DNA of 64,000 bases from Billgrantia gudaonensis (GTDB lineage Bacteria > Pseudomonadota > Gammaproteobacteria > Pseudomonadales > Halomonadaceae): contig NZ_FNES01000007.1 of the NCBI RefSeq assembly GCF_900100195.1, forward strand, positions 124,001-188,000, in the 5' to 3' direction. This document shows, one piece after another, positions 47,494 to 55,738 of this stretch. A model generated the notes under the pieces. That model ran no database searches and was not told the origin of the DNA. It worked only from the letters and a program-made list of their open reading frames with translations. The translations under genes and the position numbers were made by a program. Positions within the stretch are counted from its first letter, which is position 1, and each line of letters begins with the position of its first letter.

Positions 47494-48507
47494 ATGACCA
47501 AGCGTCCCAGCCCCATCTCCGCCACCGTCGACTTCGACGCCGACGGCGTGCAGCACGGCTTTCTCAAGCTGCCCATCTCCACCGACGAATCCGCCTGGGG
47601 GGCGGTGATGATTCCCGTCACCGTGGTCAAGAATGGTGAGGGCCCCACGGCACTGCTCACCGGCGGCAATCACGGTGACGAGTACGAAGGCATCACTGCG
47701 CTGCTGAAACTTTCCAGTGAACTGCGCGCCGAGGACGTACAGGGCCGGGTGATCATCGTGCCGTGCATGAACCAGCCGGCGGTGATGGCCGGCAAGCGCA
47801 CCTCCGGGCTCGACGGCGGCAACCTCAACCGCAGCTTTCCCGGCGACCCCGACGGCACGGTGACCGAGAAGATCGCCGACTACTTCACCCGGGTGATGGT
47901 GCCGATGTGCGACGTCGTACTCGACCTGCACTCCGGGGGGCGCACCCTGGACATCATCCCCTTCGGCGCTTCCCACGTGCTGGAGAACGCCGAGCAGCAG
48001 CGTCGAGCCCTGGAAGGCGCCAAGGCGTTCGGCGCTCCCTATGCCATGATGATGTTCGAGCTCGACGCCGCGGCGCTGTTCGACACGGCGGTGGAGAGCC
48101 AGGGCAAGATCTTCGTGGCCACTGAGCTGGGTGGCGGCGGCACCTCGACACCGCAGAGCCTGGCCGTCACCGAGCGCGGCGTGCGCAACGTCCTGATCCA
48201 TTTCGGTCTGGTGGAGGGCGAGGTGGAGATGCCCGCCGAGCCCCAGGTCTATCTCGACATGCCCGATGCCAGCTGCTATGTCCAGAGTGAACACTCCGGC
48301 CTGCTGGAAGTGTGCTTTGCGCTGGGCGAACGCGTCGAGAAGGGCGAGGTGGTCGCGCGGGTCTTTGATCCGACCCGCAGCGGCACCGCACCGGTGGAGT
48401 ATCGCGCCAGCCGCAGCGGCGTGCTGGCAGCACGTCGTCATCCGGCGCTGGTCAACATGGGCGATACCATTGCAGTGATTGCCGATATCGTCGACTCCCT
48501 GGGTTGA
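47494..48507 (+). CDS. doeB: N-acetyl-L-2,4-diaminobutyrate deacetylase
   Basis: A 337-residue zinc deacetylase of the AstE/AspA (M14-like) family, matching DoeB/EutE. It removes acetate from N-acetyl-diaminobutyrate. Zinc motifs are GGNHGDEYEG (about 50-59) and VLDLHSGGRTLDI; the substrate arginine region is DGGNLNRSFPGDPDGT, and TELGGGGTSTPQSLAV holds the likely catalytic glutamate. The ATG at 47494 follows GAGGAG. doeX begins 16 bases after its stop. Confidence 0.94.
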   Translation: MTKRPSPISATVDFDADGVQHGFLKLPISTDESAWGAVMIPVTVVKNGEGPTALLTGGNHGDEYEGITALLKLSSELRAEDVQGRVIIVPCMNQPAVMAGKRTSGLDGGNLNRSFPGDPDGTVTEKIADYFTRVMVPMCDVVLDLHSGGRTLDIIPFGASHVLENAEQQRRALEGAKAFGAPYAMMMFELDAAALFDTAVESQGKIFVATELGGGGTSTPQSLAVTERGVRNVLIHFGLVEGEVEMPAEPQVYLDMPDASCYVQSEHSGLLEVCFALGERVEKGEVVARVFDPTRSGTAPVEYRASRSGVLAARRHPALVNMGDTIAVIADIVDSLG

Positions 48508-48523
48508 GAGGGACACCCCACCG

Positions 48524-49000
48524 ATGAAGCTCGATCGTTATGACCTGAAGATTCTCGAGATACTGTCGCGGGACGGCCGCATCACCAAGTCGAAGCTGGC
48601 CGAGGCGATCAACCTCTCGGTCAGCCCCTGCTGGGAGCGGGTTCGCCGCCTGGAGAAGGCCGGCATCATCGAAGGCTACAGCGCGCGCATCAACCCCGAA
48701 GCGCTGGTCAAACGTACGCCGGTGTGGGTGCAGATCGAACTCAAGGCCCACAACGCCTCGAGCTTCGCCCGCTTCGAGGCGCTGGTCCACGACACGCCCG
48801 AGGTCACCGAATGCGTGGCCGTGGGCGGTGGCGTGGATTACCTGATCAAGGTGGAGGCCGACTCCATCGACGCCTACCAGCGCTTGATCGACGCCTGGCT
48901 GACCAGCGATGCTGGCATCGAGCGTTATTTCACCTACATCGTCACCAAGAGCGTCAAGCGACCGCCGACGGGGTTTTCCCCCGACGACTTCGTCGTGTGA
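48524..49000 (+). CDS. doeX: Lrp/AsnC regulator of ectoine catabolism
   Basis: A 158-residue Lrp/AsnC protein. The N-terminal helix-turn-helix is LSRDGRITKSKLAEAINLS and SPCWERVRRLEKAGII; the C-terminal RAM/ligand domain includes VTECVAVGGGVDYLIKVEAD. In Halomonas elongata DoeX follows doeAB and binds upstream of the operon, sensing catabolic intermediates. I start at ATG 48524 because the preceding in-frame codons from 48479 overlap doeB. It is the last gene of the doeABX unit; a 191-base gap precedes the amidase gene. Confidence 0.92.
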   Translation: MKLDRYDLKILEILSRDGRITKSKLAEAINLSVSPCWERVRRLEKAGIIEGYSARINPEALVKRTPVWVQIELKAHNASSFARFEALVHDTPEVTECVAVGGGVDYLIKVEADSIDAYQRLIDAWLTSDAGIERYFTYIVTKSVKRPPTGFSPDDFVV

Positions 49001-49191
49001 GTGAGGGTGTCTGGTGCCTGCGAAATCTTACCGTTGATGTTCTGTGAGTGGGAATTGGCTTAAGCTCAAAGGCGAGTTCAGTCGTCATCGACGACTGACG
49101 GGCGATCCCTGCGGCCGCCGCCCGTGCGGCAGTCGCGGCGCCTAGCGCCACGCCCTGACCGATCGAGATCGCCTGACGGAGACGCGCGACG

Positions 49192-50061
49192 ATGTCCTAT
49201 TTCACGATTGCCGGCGTGCAGCTCCATGCCCTGCACCATGGCGACAACACCGAGGCCATGCGCCACCGGGTCGATGTGCTGATGAGCCGTTTTCCCCAGG
49301 TGCAGATGGTGGTGTTCAGCGAGCTGATGCCGCTGGGCGCCTCGCCCCACCATGCCCAGCCGCTGCCCAGCCACGCCGAGCAGCTGTTCTGCCAACTGGC
49401 CGAGCAGCACCGCATCTGGCTGATCCCGGGTTCGATGTTCGAGCAGACCGAGACGGGCATCTTCAACACCCTTTCGGTGATCGACCCACACGGCCATGTG
49501 GTGGCTCGCTACCGCAAGCAGTTTCCCTTCCGCCCCTACGAGGCGGGCGTGGAGAGCGGCAGCGAATTCGTCACCTTCGACGTGCCCCACGTGGGCCGCT
49601 TCGGCGTGTCGATCTGCTACGACATGTGGTTCCCCGAGACCACGCGCACACTGGCGGCGATGGGCGCGGAGGTGATTCTTCACCCCACCATGACGGATAC
49701 CATCGACCGCGATATCGAGCTGGCCATCGCCCGTACCAACGCTGCGGTCAATCAGTGCTACTTCTTCGATATCAACGGCGCCGGGGCTATCGGCAACGGT
49801 CGTTCCATCGTGGTCGGGCCCTCCGGTGACGTCATCCACCAGGCGGGCACCGGCGAGGAGATCATGCCCATCGAGGTGGATTTCAGTCGCGTGCGCCGTG
49901 AACGCGAAACGGGGTTGCGTGGGCTCGGCCAGCCGCTGAAGAGTTTCCGCGAGCGTCGTGTGGATTTCTCGCTCTACCGGGCCGAGAACCGTTCGACGCC
50001 GTTCCTCGACACCTTGGGCCCGCTGGAGAAGCCGCGCCGCGCCGATGCCGAGGAGTTCTGA
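49192..50061 (+). CDS. Carbon-nitrogen hydrolase (nitrilase superfamily)
   Basis: A 289-residue nitrilase-fold amidase. The Glu-Lys-Cys triad is clear: Glu44 in VVFSELMPLG, Lys109 in YRKQFPFRPYEAG and Cys142 in VSICYDMWFPETTR. The closest named types are aliphatic amidases and N-carbamoyl amine amidases, but the sequence does not fix the substrate. It heads a same-strand set with an ATP-grasp enzyme (downstream), a C45 hydrolase and a large decarboxylase; spacings are 138, 47 and 45 bases with the starts I chose, and shorter with alternative starts. It lies between doeX and doeC. Confidence 0.88.
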   Translation: MSYFTIAGVQLHALHHGDNTEAMRHRVDVLMSRFPQVQMVVFSELMPLGASPHHAQPLPSHAEQLFCQLAEQHRIWLIPGSMFEQTETGIFNTLSVIDPHGHVVARYRKQFPFRPYEAGVESGSEFVTFDVPHVGRFGVSICYDMWFPETTRTLAAMGAEVILHPTMTDTIDRDIELAIARTNAAVNQCYFFDINGAGAIGNGRSIVVGPSGDVIHQAGTGEEIMPIEVDFSRVRRERETGLRGLGQPLKSFRERRVDFSLYRAENRSTPFLDTLGPLEKPRRADAEEF

Positions 50062-50199
50062 CCGCCAGGAGTACGCGTCATGCTGGAGTCCCTGTGTCGC
50101 CTGCTGCAACGGCTCTTGCGTCCGAGGGCTTCCGCGCCGGCACCCGCCTCTTGCCAGAAGGCTCGTGTCGTCTCTTCCGCCAGCGAGGGAGCAACAACA

Positions 50200-51672
50200 A
50201 TGAACAAGATCACCCGCATCGCCGACGTGCGCCGTCATTTCCGCAACAACAGGGAACCCATCTACTTCATCTCGGCCACCAACTTCAACCTGCTGGGCAT
50301 CGGTGACTGGGTCAACAACTTTCGCCACATCAACTACATCGACTGCTTCGATGGCAAACAGCGCAACGTCTTCGTGCCCAAGGAGAAATTTCCCCGCGAC
50401 TTCGAGAGCATCGAGGATATCAACAACTACTTGCTCGAACACAAGGAAGTGATCGACTTCATTCAGTCGCGAGCGTCGGGGAGCGAGTCGGGCGTGGCTA
50501 CCTTCCTGATGTTCGACGAGCACACCGAAGCGATCTGTCGGCAACTGGGTCTCAAGGTCGCCTTTCCGCCCGCCGCGCTACGCCAACGCATGGACAACAA
50601 GATCGAGACGGTGCGCATCGGCAACAAGGCCGGTGTGCCCAGCGTGCCCAACGTGCTGGCCAAGGTGGACAGCTACCGGGAGCTATGCGAGGTGAGCCGC
50701 GAGCTGGGCGATGACCTGGTGGTGCAGACCGCCTTCGGCGACTCCGGCCACACCACCTTCTTCATTGCCAGCGAAGCCGACTACTACAAGCACGCCGAGG
50801 AGATCGAGGCCGAGCGCGAGGTCAAGATCATGAAGCGCATCGACTGCCGCGGCTCGGCCATCGAGGCCTGCGCCACCCGCTGCGGCACGGTGGTGGGGCC
50901 ACTGATGACCGAGCTGGTCGGCTTCAAGTCGCTGACCCCTTACAAGGGCGGCTGGTGCGGCAACGAGATGTTCGCGGGCGCCTTCACTCAGGAAGTGCGC
51001 GACAAGGCGCGCGAGTACACCTTCCGTTTCGGCGAGGCGCTGCGAGAGGAGGGCTATCGCGGCTACTTCGAGCTCGACTTCCTGATCGACATCGACTCGG
51101 GCGAGGTGTACCTAGGCGAGCTCAACCCGCGGGTCACCGGCGCCAGCTCGCTCACCAACGTGGCCGCCTTCGCCCACTCCGACATCCCACTTTTCCTCTT
51201 CCACCTGCTGGAGTTCTCCGAGCTGGACTTCGATCTCGACATCGACGAGATCAACGAACGCTGGTCGCACCCCGACAGCGTCGATAGCTGGAGCCAGCTG
51301 GTGATCAAGCACACCGAGGAGAGCGTCGATCTGCTCACCCGTGCCCCCCAGACCGGGGTGTGGCGCATGAACGACGATGGCACCATCGTCTATGACCATT
51401 ACAGCTACCATCCGCATGCGGCGGAAAACGACAAGGAGGCTTTCTTCCTGCGCATCGGCGGAGCAGGAGACTTCCGCTACGAGGGGGCCGATCTGGGCAT
51501 CCTGATCACCCGTGGGCGGTTGATGGACGATGACTTCCAGCTCACCGAGCGCGCCCGCGCATGGATCGAGGGCATCCGTGGGGAGTACGCCGGCCAGGCG
51601 TTACAGGACCCGGTGGTGGAGGAGGTTGCCGTCAGCCATGCCGTGGGCGGTGGCAACTTCAAGATCCTGTGA
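50200..51672 (+). CDS. ATP-grasp ligase (often annotated biotin carboxylase), substrate unknown
   Basis: A 490-residue ATP-grasp protein. The N-terminal part has PIYFISATNFNLLGIGDW and INYIDCFDGKQRNVFVPKE. The ATP-grasp region (about 140-345) has MDNKIETVRIGNKAGVPSVP and ends with ELDFLIDIDSGEVYLGELN plus PRVTGASS, the Mg-ATP carboxylates. No biotinyl or carboxyltransferase partner is nearby, so a biotin carboxylase role is unlikely; carboxylate-amine ligation is the generic expectation. I start at ATG 50200, where family similarity begins. An ATG at 50080 with CAGGAG upstream would add 40 residues and is possible. Confidence 0.8.
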   Translation: MNKITRIADVRRHFRNNREPIYFISATNFNLLGIGDWVNNFRHINYIDCFDGKQRNVFVPKEKFPRDFESIEDINNYLLEHKEVIDFIQSRASGSESGVATFLMFDEHTEAICRQLGLKVAFPPAALRQRMDNKIETVRIGNKAGVPSVPNVLAKVDSYRELCEVSRELGDDLVVQTAFGDSGHTTFFIASEADYYKHAEEIEAEREVKIMKRIDCRGSAIEACATRCGTVVGPLMTELVGFKSLTPYKGGWCGNEMFAGAFTQEVRDKAREYTFRFGEALREEGYRGYFELDFLIDIDSGEVYLGELNPRVTGASSLTNVAAFAHSDIPLFLFHLLEFSELDFDLDIDEINERWSHPDSVDSWSQLVIKHTEESVDLLTRAPQTGVWRMNDDGTIVYDHYSYHPHAAENDKEAFFLRIGGAGDFRYEGADLGILITRGRLMDDDFQLTERARAWIEGIRGEYAGQALQDPVVEEVAVSHAVGGGNFKIL

Positions 51673-51719
51673 ATGGGGAGGATGGCGTCGCTGCGCCGCG
51701 CAGGACGCTGCCGAGCGAG

Positions 51720-52718
51720 ATGCCCAAGACGCTGTTGTTTCGCACCGTGCACGAGGCGGCGCCAGGTCCCAAGTGGCGTGGGTTGTTCGACCTTCACTGG
51801 CCGGCCTACGAAGCCTGGTACCTGGCCGAAGGGGAGCGCGAGCGGCCGGGATACCTTGCCTGCTACAACGCCCTGCGCCACCACATGCCGGAACTCGTCG
51901 ACACCTACCGCACGCTCTGCGAGCTGGCCGGCGGGGGCGATCTCGCCGCCCGGTTGCTCAGTCTCTACCGGCCGCCACCCTACATCACCGGCTGCTCCCA
52001 GGCAGTGCTGGCGCGTCCCGGTGCCACGGTGCTGGCGCGCAACTACGACTACCCGCCGGAGCTCTGCGAGGGCACGATCCTCTACACCCGGTGGAACGAC
52101 CGCGGCGTGATCGCCATGTCCGACTGCCTGTGGGGCGTGCTCGACGGTATGAATGACCAGGGTCTGGCGGTGTCGCTAGCGTTCGGTGGGCGGCGCGTGG
52201 TGGGCGACGGCTTCGGCGCGCCGATCCTGCTGCGCTATCTGTTGCAGTGCTGCACCACGGTGCCTGAGGCGGCGGAAGCGCTGGCTCGCCTGCCCACCCA
52301 CATGGCCTACAACATCACCGTCGCCGATGCGGCGGGACGCTATGTCACAGCGATGATCGCCCCCGATCAGCGGGCGACCATCCGTCGCGTGCCAGTGGCC
52401 ACCAATCACCAGAAACGGATCGAGTGGTATGCCCATGCACTGGCCTCGGAGACACTGATCCGCGAACGCCAGCTTTCCATCCTGGTCGACGAGGAGACCA
52501 CCAGCGAGACGCGACTGGTCGCCTCGCTGCTCGCACCGCCGCTGTTTCGCCACGACTACCCGCGTGGCTTGGGTACCGTCTATACCTCCGTCTACCGCCC
52601 CGACCTGGGAGAGGTGGGGTTCCGCTGGCCCGAGGCATCGCTCGAGCTCTCCTTCGCGCACTTCCCCGAAACGCAGGTGATGGTGCACTACGGCACGGGC
52701 GCTCAGGCCGCTCGCTGA
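51720..52718 (+). CDS. C45-family NTN hydrolase / acyltransferase
   Basis: A 332-residue protein of the C45 (acyl-CoA:6-aminopenicillanate acyltransferase, Tan) NTN-hydrolase family. The expected catalytic cysteine is Cys92 in YITGCSQAVLARPG, followed by LARNYDYPPE with the conserved NYD. In this family the chain cleaves itself just before that cysteine. Other members hydrolyse or form amide bonds, for example beta-alanyl-amines. A GTG start at 51669 overlapping the ligase stop (GTGA) is an alternative to ATG 51720. It ends 45 bases before the large decarboxylase. Confidence 0.82.
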   Translation: MPKTLLFRTVHEAAPGPKWRGLFDLHWPAYEAWYLAEGERERPGYLACYNALRHHMPELVDTYRTLCELAGGGDLAARLLSLYRPPPYITGCSQAVLARPGATVLARNYDYPPELCEGTILYTRWNDRGVIAMSDCLWGVLDGMNDQGLAVSLAFGGRRVVGDGFGAPILLRYLLQCCTTVPEAAEALARLPTHMAYNITVADAAGRYVTAMIAPDQRATIRRVPVATNHQKRIEWYAHALASETLIRERQLSILVDEETTSETRLVASLLAPPLFRHDYPRGLGTVYTSVYRPDLGEVGFRWPEASLELSFAHFPETQVMVHYGTGAQAAR

Positions 52719-52763
52719 GGCGCGCCGCCCGACCCGACAACGATAAATACGGAAGGTGTCGCC

Positions 52764-55547
52764 ATGCAGCAAGAAAGCCTCCATCCCGATACGCCCTACA
52801 CCGCCCTGGGCTTCTATCACAAGATATCCCACCTGCGGGCCGACACCTGGAACGCCCTCAAGCGCGACCTCGGTCTGCTGGCGAGGGGGGGCGACGAGAG
52901 CCGCGCTCGCCATCTGGTCAAGGCGGTCGACGTCAAGCTGACGCGCCTCGAGATCATCGAGGACTACCATGCCTTCCCTTCCAAGGAAGACTTCCGCCAT
53001 CTCTGGTCGCTGTTCGACCGCGAGGAGTTCGGCCTGCTAGAGAAGGTCGTCAACCGCCTGGTGCGGGCGCTGATCAGCGAGTCCTACCGGCGTCGGCACG
53101 TCGATCTTTCCGAGACCGACGCCGATGCCGAGGATCTCGAGACCCTCGACGCCCTCAATCAGCTGCGCCATGGGCATCCGGCCTCCAACAGCTCGGCCCA
53201 GCCCTATTTCGAACTGCTGATCGTCGACAACCTCTCCGCCCAGGAGGAGGAGGTCGTGCGCGAGGCCTTCCACAACCTGCGTCGTCCCGAGGATCGCTTC
53301 GTCTACGACGTGGTCACGGTGAGAAGCTTCGAGGACGCGCTGATCGCGGTACTGGTCAACCCCAACATCCAGGCCTGCCTGATCCGCTATGAGTTCCCCT
53401 ACAAGTCGAAGTACAACCTGAGCGCGCTGCGCAACTATCTGGAGGGGCTCTCCGAGCAGGCCCTGGAGAACCACTCCGAGGCCGAGCGCAGCATCCTGCT
53501 CAGTTCGATGATCCACGAGCTGCGCCCCGAGATCGATCAGTTCCTGGTGACCAGCGGCGACGTCGAGGCCACGGCGAGTCGCGACATTCGCCACTTCAAC
53601 CGCATCTTCTATCGCGAGACCGACTACATCGAGCAACACCACACCATCCTGCGCGCCATCGACAGTCGCTATCGCACACCCTTCTTCGATGCCCTGCGCG
53701 AATACAGCAAGAAGCCCACCGGGGTCTTCCATGCCATGCCCATCTCGCGCGGCAAGTCGGTGACCCGCTCGCACTGGGCGGGCCAGATGATCGACTTCTA
53801 CGGCATCAACATCTTCCTGGCCGAGACCTCGGCCACCTCGGGTGGGCTCGATTCGCTGCTGCAGCCCTATGGGCCCATCAAGAAGGCCCAGGAGTACGCG
53901 GCGCGTGCCTTCGGGGCGCGCCACAGCTACTTCGTCACCAACGGCACCTCGACGGCCAACAAGATCGTGGTGCAGGCACTGATCAAGCCGGGCGACATCG
54001 TGCTCATCGACCGCGACTGCCACAAATCGCACCACTACGGCATGGTGCTGGCCGGCGCCCAGGTGTGCTACCTGGATTCCTATCCGCTCGACGATTACTC
54101 GATGTACGGTGCGGTGCCGCTGCGCGAGATCAAGAAGGCGCTGCTTGCCTACCGGCGCGCCGGACTTCTCGACCGGGTCAAGATGCTGCTGCTCACCAAC
54201 TGCACCTTCGACGGCATCGTCTACAACGTGCGCCGGGTCATGGAGGAGTGCCTGGCGATCAAGCCCGACCTGGTGTTCCTGTGGGACGAAGCGTGGTTCG
54301 CCTTCGCCACCTTCAACCCCACCTACCGACCGCGGACCGCCATGAACGCCGCGAGAACCCTGCGCTATCGCTACCGCAGCGAGTCCTACCCGGAGGAGTA
54401 CGCCGCCTGGAAGGCCGAGTTCGACACCCTCGACCCCGACGACGATGCCACTTGGCTCGACCGCCGCCTGATACCCGACCCCGAGGCGGTGCGTATCCGC
54501 ACCTATGCCACGCACTCCACTCACAAGACGCTCACCTCGCTGCGTCAGGGCTCGATGATCCACGTCTACGACGAGGACTTCCGACAGCGGGTGGAGGCGC
54601 CCTTCCACGAGGCGTACATGACCCATACGTCCACTTCGCCCAACTATCAGATTCTCGCCTCGCTGGACGTGGGACGCATGCAGGCCGAGATGGAAGGCTT
54701 CGAGTTGGTGCATGCCCAGGTGGAGACCGCGCTGTCGCTGCGTGAGCAGCTCTACACCCACCCGCTGTTGCAGAAGTACTTCCGGGTGCTCAAGAACAGC
54801 GACATGGTGCCCGCCGAGTTCCGCGAGTCGGGCGTCGAGTCCTACTATGACCCGGTCACCGGTTGGAACCAGATGGAGGAGGCCTGGGCGCGCGATGAGT
54901 TCGTGGTCGACCCCACCCGGATCACCATCGCCATCGGCGCCACCGGGGTCGACGGGGACGCCTTCAAGAACGAGTATCTGATGAACAAGTACGGCATCCA
55001 GATCAACAAGACCTCGCGCAACACCGTGCTGTTCATGACCAACATCGGCACCTCGCGGGGAGCCATCGCCTACCTGCTCGACGTGCTGATCAAGCTGGCC
55101 AAGGAGTTCGAGTACCGCTGGGAGGAGAGCAGCCGCCCCGAGCGCAAGATCATCGAGAACCGCGTGCGCTCGCTGACTCGGGAGCTGCCCCCGCTGCCCG
55201 ACTTCAGCCGCTTCCACGACGCCTTCCGCATCGCTGGCGGCGAGACCCCGGAGGGAGACATCCGCAGCGCCTACTTCCTGGCCTACGACGAGGAGAACAC
55301 TGAGTACTTGCGTTTCGACAACGGCGAGTTGCAGGCGCAGATGCGGGAGGGGCGGGATGCGGTTTCGGCGAGTTTCGTGATTCCCTATCCTCCGGGGTTC
55401 CCGGTGCTGGTGCCGGGTCAGGTGGTCAGTGACGATATCCTGCACTTTCTGCAGGCGCTCGATGTCAAGGAGATCCACGGCTACCGGCCGGAACTGGGCC
55501 TGCTGGTGTTCACCGAGGCGGCGCTGGACGCTCCCCCCAGCGGTTGA
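52764..55547 (+). CDS. Large Orn/Lys/Arg decarboxylase (fold type I PLP enzyme)
   Basis: A 927-residue decarboxylase, longer than the 710-760 residues of the inducible E. coli enzymes. An extra helical N-terminal region (about 1-145) precedes a receiver-like wing domain (LLIVDNLSAQEEEVVREAF onward). The PLP core follows with VTNGTSTANKIV, IDRDCHKSHHYGMVL, LTNCTFDGIVYNV, FLWDEAWFAFATF and Lys588 in THSTHKTLTSLRQGS. A C-terminal domain is present. It belongs to the arginine/lysine/ornithine group, but the substrate cannot be assigned; diaminobutyrate from the surrounding pathway is one idea. AAGGTGTC is a weak ribosome site. Confidence 0.88.
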   Translation: MQQESLHPDTPYTALGFYHKISHLRADTWNALKRDLGLLARGGDESRARHLVKAVDVKLTRLEIIEDYHAFPSKEDFRHLWSLFDREEFGLLEKVVNRLVRALISESYRRRHVDLSETDADAEDLETLDALNQLRHGHPASNSSAQPYFELLIVDNLSAQEEEVVREAFHNLRRPEDRFVYDVVTVRSFEDALIAVLVNPNIQACLIRYEFPYKSKYNLSALRNYLEGLSEQALENHSEAERSILLSSMIHELRPEIDQFLVTSGDVEATASRDIRHFNRIFYRETDYIEQHHTILRAIDSRYRTPFFDALREYSKKPTGVFHAMPISRGKSVTRSHWAGQMIDFYGINIFLAETSATSGGLDSLLQPYGPIKKAQEYAARAFGARHSYFVTNGTSTANKIVVQALIKPGDIVLIDRDCHKSHHYGMVLAGAQVCYLDSYPLDDYSMYGAVPLREIKKALLAYRRAGLLDRVKMLLLTNCTFDGIVYNVRRVMEECLAIKPDLVFLWDEAWFAFATFNPTYRPRTAMNAARTLRYRYRSESYPEEYAAWKAEFDTLDPDDDATWLDRRLIPDPEAVRIRTYATHSTHKTLTSLRQGSMIHVYDEDFRQRVEAPFHEAYMTHTSTSPNYQILASLDVGRMQAEMEGFELVHAQVETALSLREQLYTHPLLQKYFRVLKNSDMVPAEFRESGVESYYDPVTGWNQMEEAWARDEFVVDPTRITIAIGATGVDGDAFKNEYLMNKYGIQINKTSRNTVLFMTNIGTSRGAIAYLLDVLIKLAKEFEYRWEESSRPERKIIENRVRSLTRELPPLPDFSRFHDAFRIAGGETPEGDIRSAYFLAYDEENTEYLRFDNGELQAQMREGRDAVSASFVIPYPPGFPVLVPGQVVSDDILHFLQALDVKEIHGYRPELGLLVFTEAALDAPPSG

Positions 55548-55664
55548 AGCCGGGCGCCACGCAGAAAAAATCGCGGCTTTGCCGCCGACGACGAAAAATC
55601 CTGCAGGTTGTACTGCGGCTTTCAAAAACTCCCCACCCCGGCAATCCCTTACCCTGTGGGCATG

Positions 55665-55682
55665 GAGCGGTGAGAACCGCTC
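55665..55682 (+). promoter_or_regulatory. GAGA-loop hairpin before doeC
   Basis: GAGCGGT and ACCGCTC pair perfectly around a GAGA tetraloop, followed by GGCCATTTTGCC. It lies between the decarboxylase stop and doeC, 57 bases before the doeC start. It could be a weak terminator or leader structure. Confidence 0.45.
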
Positions 55683-55738
55683 GGCCATTTTGCCAACGCC
55701 GGTCGAACGTTACGGCCGGCGTGCGAGGGAGGTGCCGC

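Noticed and set aside
50200..51672. Biotin carboxylase subunit of an acyl-CoA carboxylase
   Set aside because: No biotin carrier or carboxyltransferase gene is nearby, and the N-terminal half does not match; a generic ATP-grasp ligase fits better.
53037..55688. 883-codon minus-strand frame opposite the decarboxylase
   Set aside because: It shadows a gene with clear PLP motifs; the antisense translation is low-complexity and unlike any family I recognise.
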